Below are positions 6,585 through 7,832 of a stretch of DNA of 7,832 nt, piece after piece. The first letter of the stretch is position 1, and the number at the start of each line of letters is the position of its first letter. The notes beneath the pieces were generated by a model. The model searched no databases. It saw only the letters and a program-made list of their open reading frames with translations, and was not told the origin of the DNA. Source of the stretch: an uncultured Pseudorhodoferax sp. (GTDB taxonomy: Bacteria; Pseudomonadota; Gammaproteobacteria; Burkholderiales; Burkholderiaceae); the NCBI GenBank assembly GCA_913776795.1, contig CAJYRH010000433.1:1-7832 (forward strand), read 5' to 3'. The position numbers and the translations under genes were made by a program.

Positions 6585-7832
6585 ATGCTGGCCCACCGTC
6601 TTGCCGCGCTGCTGCAGCGCCGCGGAATCCACTATGCCTGGGCCATCGCGGCCATCACGTTCCTGGCCATGCTCACGACCTCGGCCGCGCTCGGCCTGCC
6701 CGGCGCGCTGATGCAACCGCTGGGCAAGGAATTCGGCTGGACGACGACCCAGCTCTCCTCCGTGTTCGCGACCCGCTTCGCGCTGTACGGGCTGCTGGGC
6801 CCTTTCGCGGCCGTGGTGCTGCTGCGCTATGGCGTCTCGCGCGTGGTGGCATTCGCGGCCGCCATCATCGCCAGCACGCTGGTGCTCGGCCTGTTCATGC
6901 ACACGCTGGGCGAGGCCTTCGTGCTGTGGGGCCTGGTGCTGGGCATCGGCACCGGGCTCACGGCCATGGTGCTGGGCGCCATGGTGGCCAACCGCTGGTT
7001 CGTGCAGCGCAAGGGGCTGGTCATGGGCCTGCTGGCCGGCAGCAGCGCCACCGGGCAGTTGCTGTTCCTGCCACTGGCGGCCTGGCTCATCGAGCAGCAC
7101 GGCTGGCGCTGGGCGTTGCTCCCGGTGGTGGCCGCCTCGGCGCTGGTGTGCTTGCTGGTGCTGCTGTTCATGCGCGACAGTCCTGCCCAGCTGGGACTGA
7201 CGGCCTTCGGCGCCGACCCGGCCGCACCGCCGGCGCAGCCGGCGCCCCGCGCCGACTGGATGCTGCCGTTCCAGACCCTGGCGAGCGCATCGCGCGTGCC
7301 AGCCTTCTGGATCCTCGCGGGCACCTTCTTCATCTGCGGGCTGAGCACCAACGGCCTGGTGCAGACGCACTTCATCTCGCTGTGCGGCGACTACGGCATG
7401 GGCCCGGTGCCGGCGGCCTCCGTCCTGGCCATGATGGGCATCTTCGACCTGATCGGCACCACGGCGTCGGGCTGGCTTTCCGACCGCTACGACAGCCGCA
7501 AGCTGCTGTTCTGGTACTACGGCCTGCGCGGGCTGTCGCTGTTCTGGCTGCCGTACTCGGAGTTCACGATCGCCGGCCTGTCGCTGTTCGCCGTGTTCTA
7601 CGGGCTGGACTGGATCGCCACCGTGCCGCCCACAGTCAAGCTCGCGGCGGCCGAGTTCGGGCCCGAAAGCGCGGCGCTGGTGTTCGGCTGGGTGTTCGCA
7701 TCGCACCAGCTCGGCGCGGCCGTGGCTGCCTACGGCGCGGGCCTGTCGCGCTCGGTGCTGGCCTCGTACACGCCGGCCTTGTTCACAGCAGGCGCGGCCT
7801 GCCTGGTGGCGGCAGGGTCGGTGCTGCTGATT
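6585..7832 (+). CDS. MFS transporter (monocarboxylate/OFA-like), C-terminus cut by window end
   Basis: Major facilitator superfamily inner-membrane transporter; 416 codons are visible with no stop, so the extreme C-terminus lies outside, although the family's usual length suggests little is missing. Hydrophobic segments in the normal MFS arrangement can be read, starting at HYAWAIAAITFLAML (16-30). The halves are separated by a Pro/Ala-rich cytoplasmic loop (about 205-225) after MRDSPAQLGL (196-205), a pattern I associate with monocarboxylate and oxalate/formate-type MFS proteins. The motif-A-like GWLSDRYDSRK (296-306) is clear in the second half, while the matching loop in the first half (LLRYGVSR) lacks the usual Asp. 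The start at 6585 is the first ATG and places the first membrane helix properly, but no Shine-Dalgarno sequence is evident upstream. Regulation is probably by the divergent TetR protein. Substrate and direction (uptake or efflux) are not determinable. Confidence 0.9.
   Translation, partial: MLAHRLAALLQRRGIHYAWAIAAITFLAMLTTSAALGLPGALMQPLGKEFGWTTTQLSSVFATRFALYGLLGPFAAVVLLRYGVSRVVAFAAAIIASTLVLGLFMHTLGEAFVLWGLVLGIGTGLTAMVLGAMVANRWFVQRKGLVMGLLAGSSATGQLLFLPLAAWLIEQHGWRWALLPVVAASALVCLLVLLFMRDSPAQLGLTAFGADPAAPPAQPAPRADWMLPFQTLASASRVPAFWILAGTFFICGLSTNGLVQTHFISLCGDYGMGPVPAASVLAMMGIFDLIGTTASGWLSDRYDSRKLLFWYYGLRGLSLFWLPYSEFTIAGLSLFAVFYGLDWIATVPPTVKLAAAEFGPESAALVFGWVFASHQLGAAVAAYGAGLSRSVLASYTPALFTAGAACLVAAGSVLLI

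Noticed and set aside
6573..7706. 377-codon minus-strand frame opposite the MFS gene
   Set aside because: Gln/His/Arg-rich translation without domains; the plus strand encodes a clear membrane transporter.

Overview
The window is GC-rich DNA with the coding style of a betaproteobacterium. An orphan Bug/TctC-type periplasmic binding protein, a TetR/MFS divergent pair and a palindromic spacer that resembles dispersed repeats I recall from Comamonadaceae all point to Burkholderiales, most likely Comamonadaceae (Acidovorax/Comamonas/Delftia-like). The family placement is inference; no rRNA or other marker gene is present.

Layout, left to right. Positions 1-175 hold no gene I can support. A sigma70-type promoter (176-204) and a leader with a strong GC hairpin (273-289) precede a 1025-residue hybrid histidine kinase (320-3397) built as TM - coiled coil - PAS - PAS - PAS - DHp - ATPase - receiver - HPt. 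It is followed on the same strand by a Bug-family solute-binding protein (3455-4456), a hotdog-fold thioesterase closely resembling 4-hydroxybenzoyl-CoA thioesterase (4453-4884, start overlapping the previous stop as GTGA), and a classical short-chain dehydrogenase (4965-5729). A convergent spacer (5730-5847) holds a hairpin and a compound palindrome. A TetR-family repressor lies on the minus strand (5848-6504), divergent from an MFS transporter (6585 to the window end, C-terminus cut off). Their promoters overlap at the -10 elements.

How the genes may work together: binding protein, thioesterase and dehydrogenase suggest uptake and CoA-thioester metabolism of an organic, perhaps aromatic, acid. 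The kinase is a self-contained phosphorelay (His439, Asp731, His881) with no response regulator beside it, so its output is elsewhere, and its link to the catabolic genes rests only on co-orientation and a 57-bp gap. The TetR/MFS pair is a separate module, probably an autoregulated repressor controlling a transporter. I see no phage, insertion sequence, CRISPR array, tRNA or rRNA, and no clear sign of a wholly new system. The points most worth a second look are the shared divergent promoter, the kinase leader hairpin, the spacer repeat and the tightly coupled binding protein/thioesterase pair.
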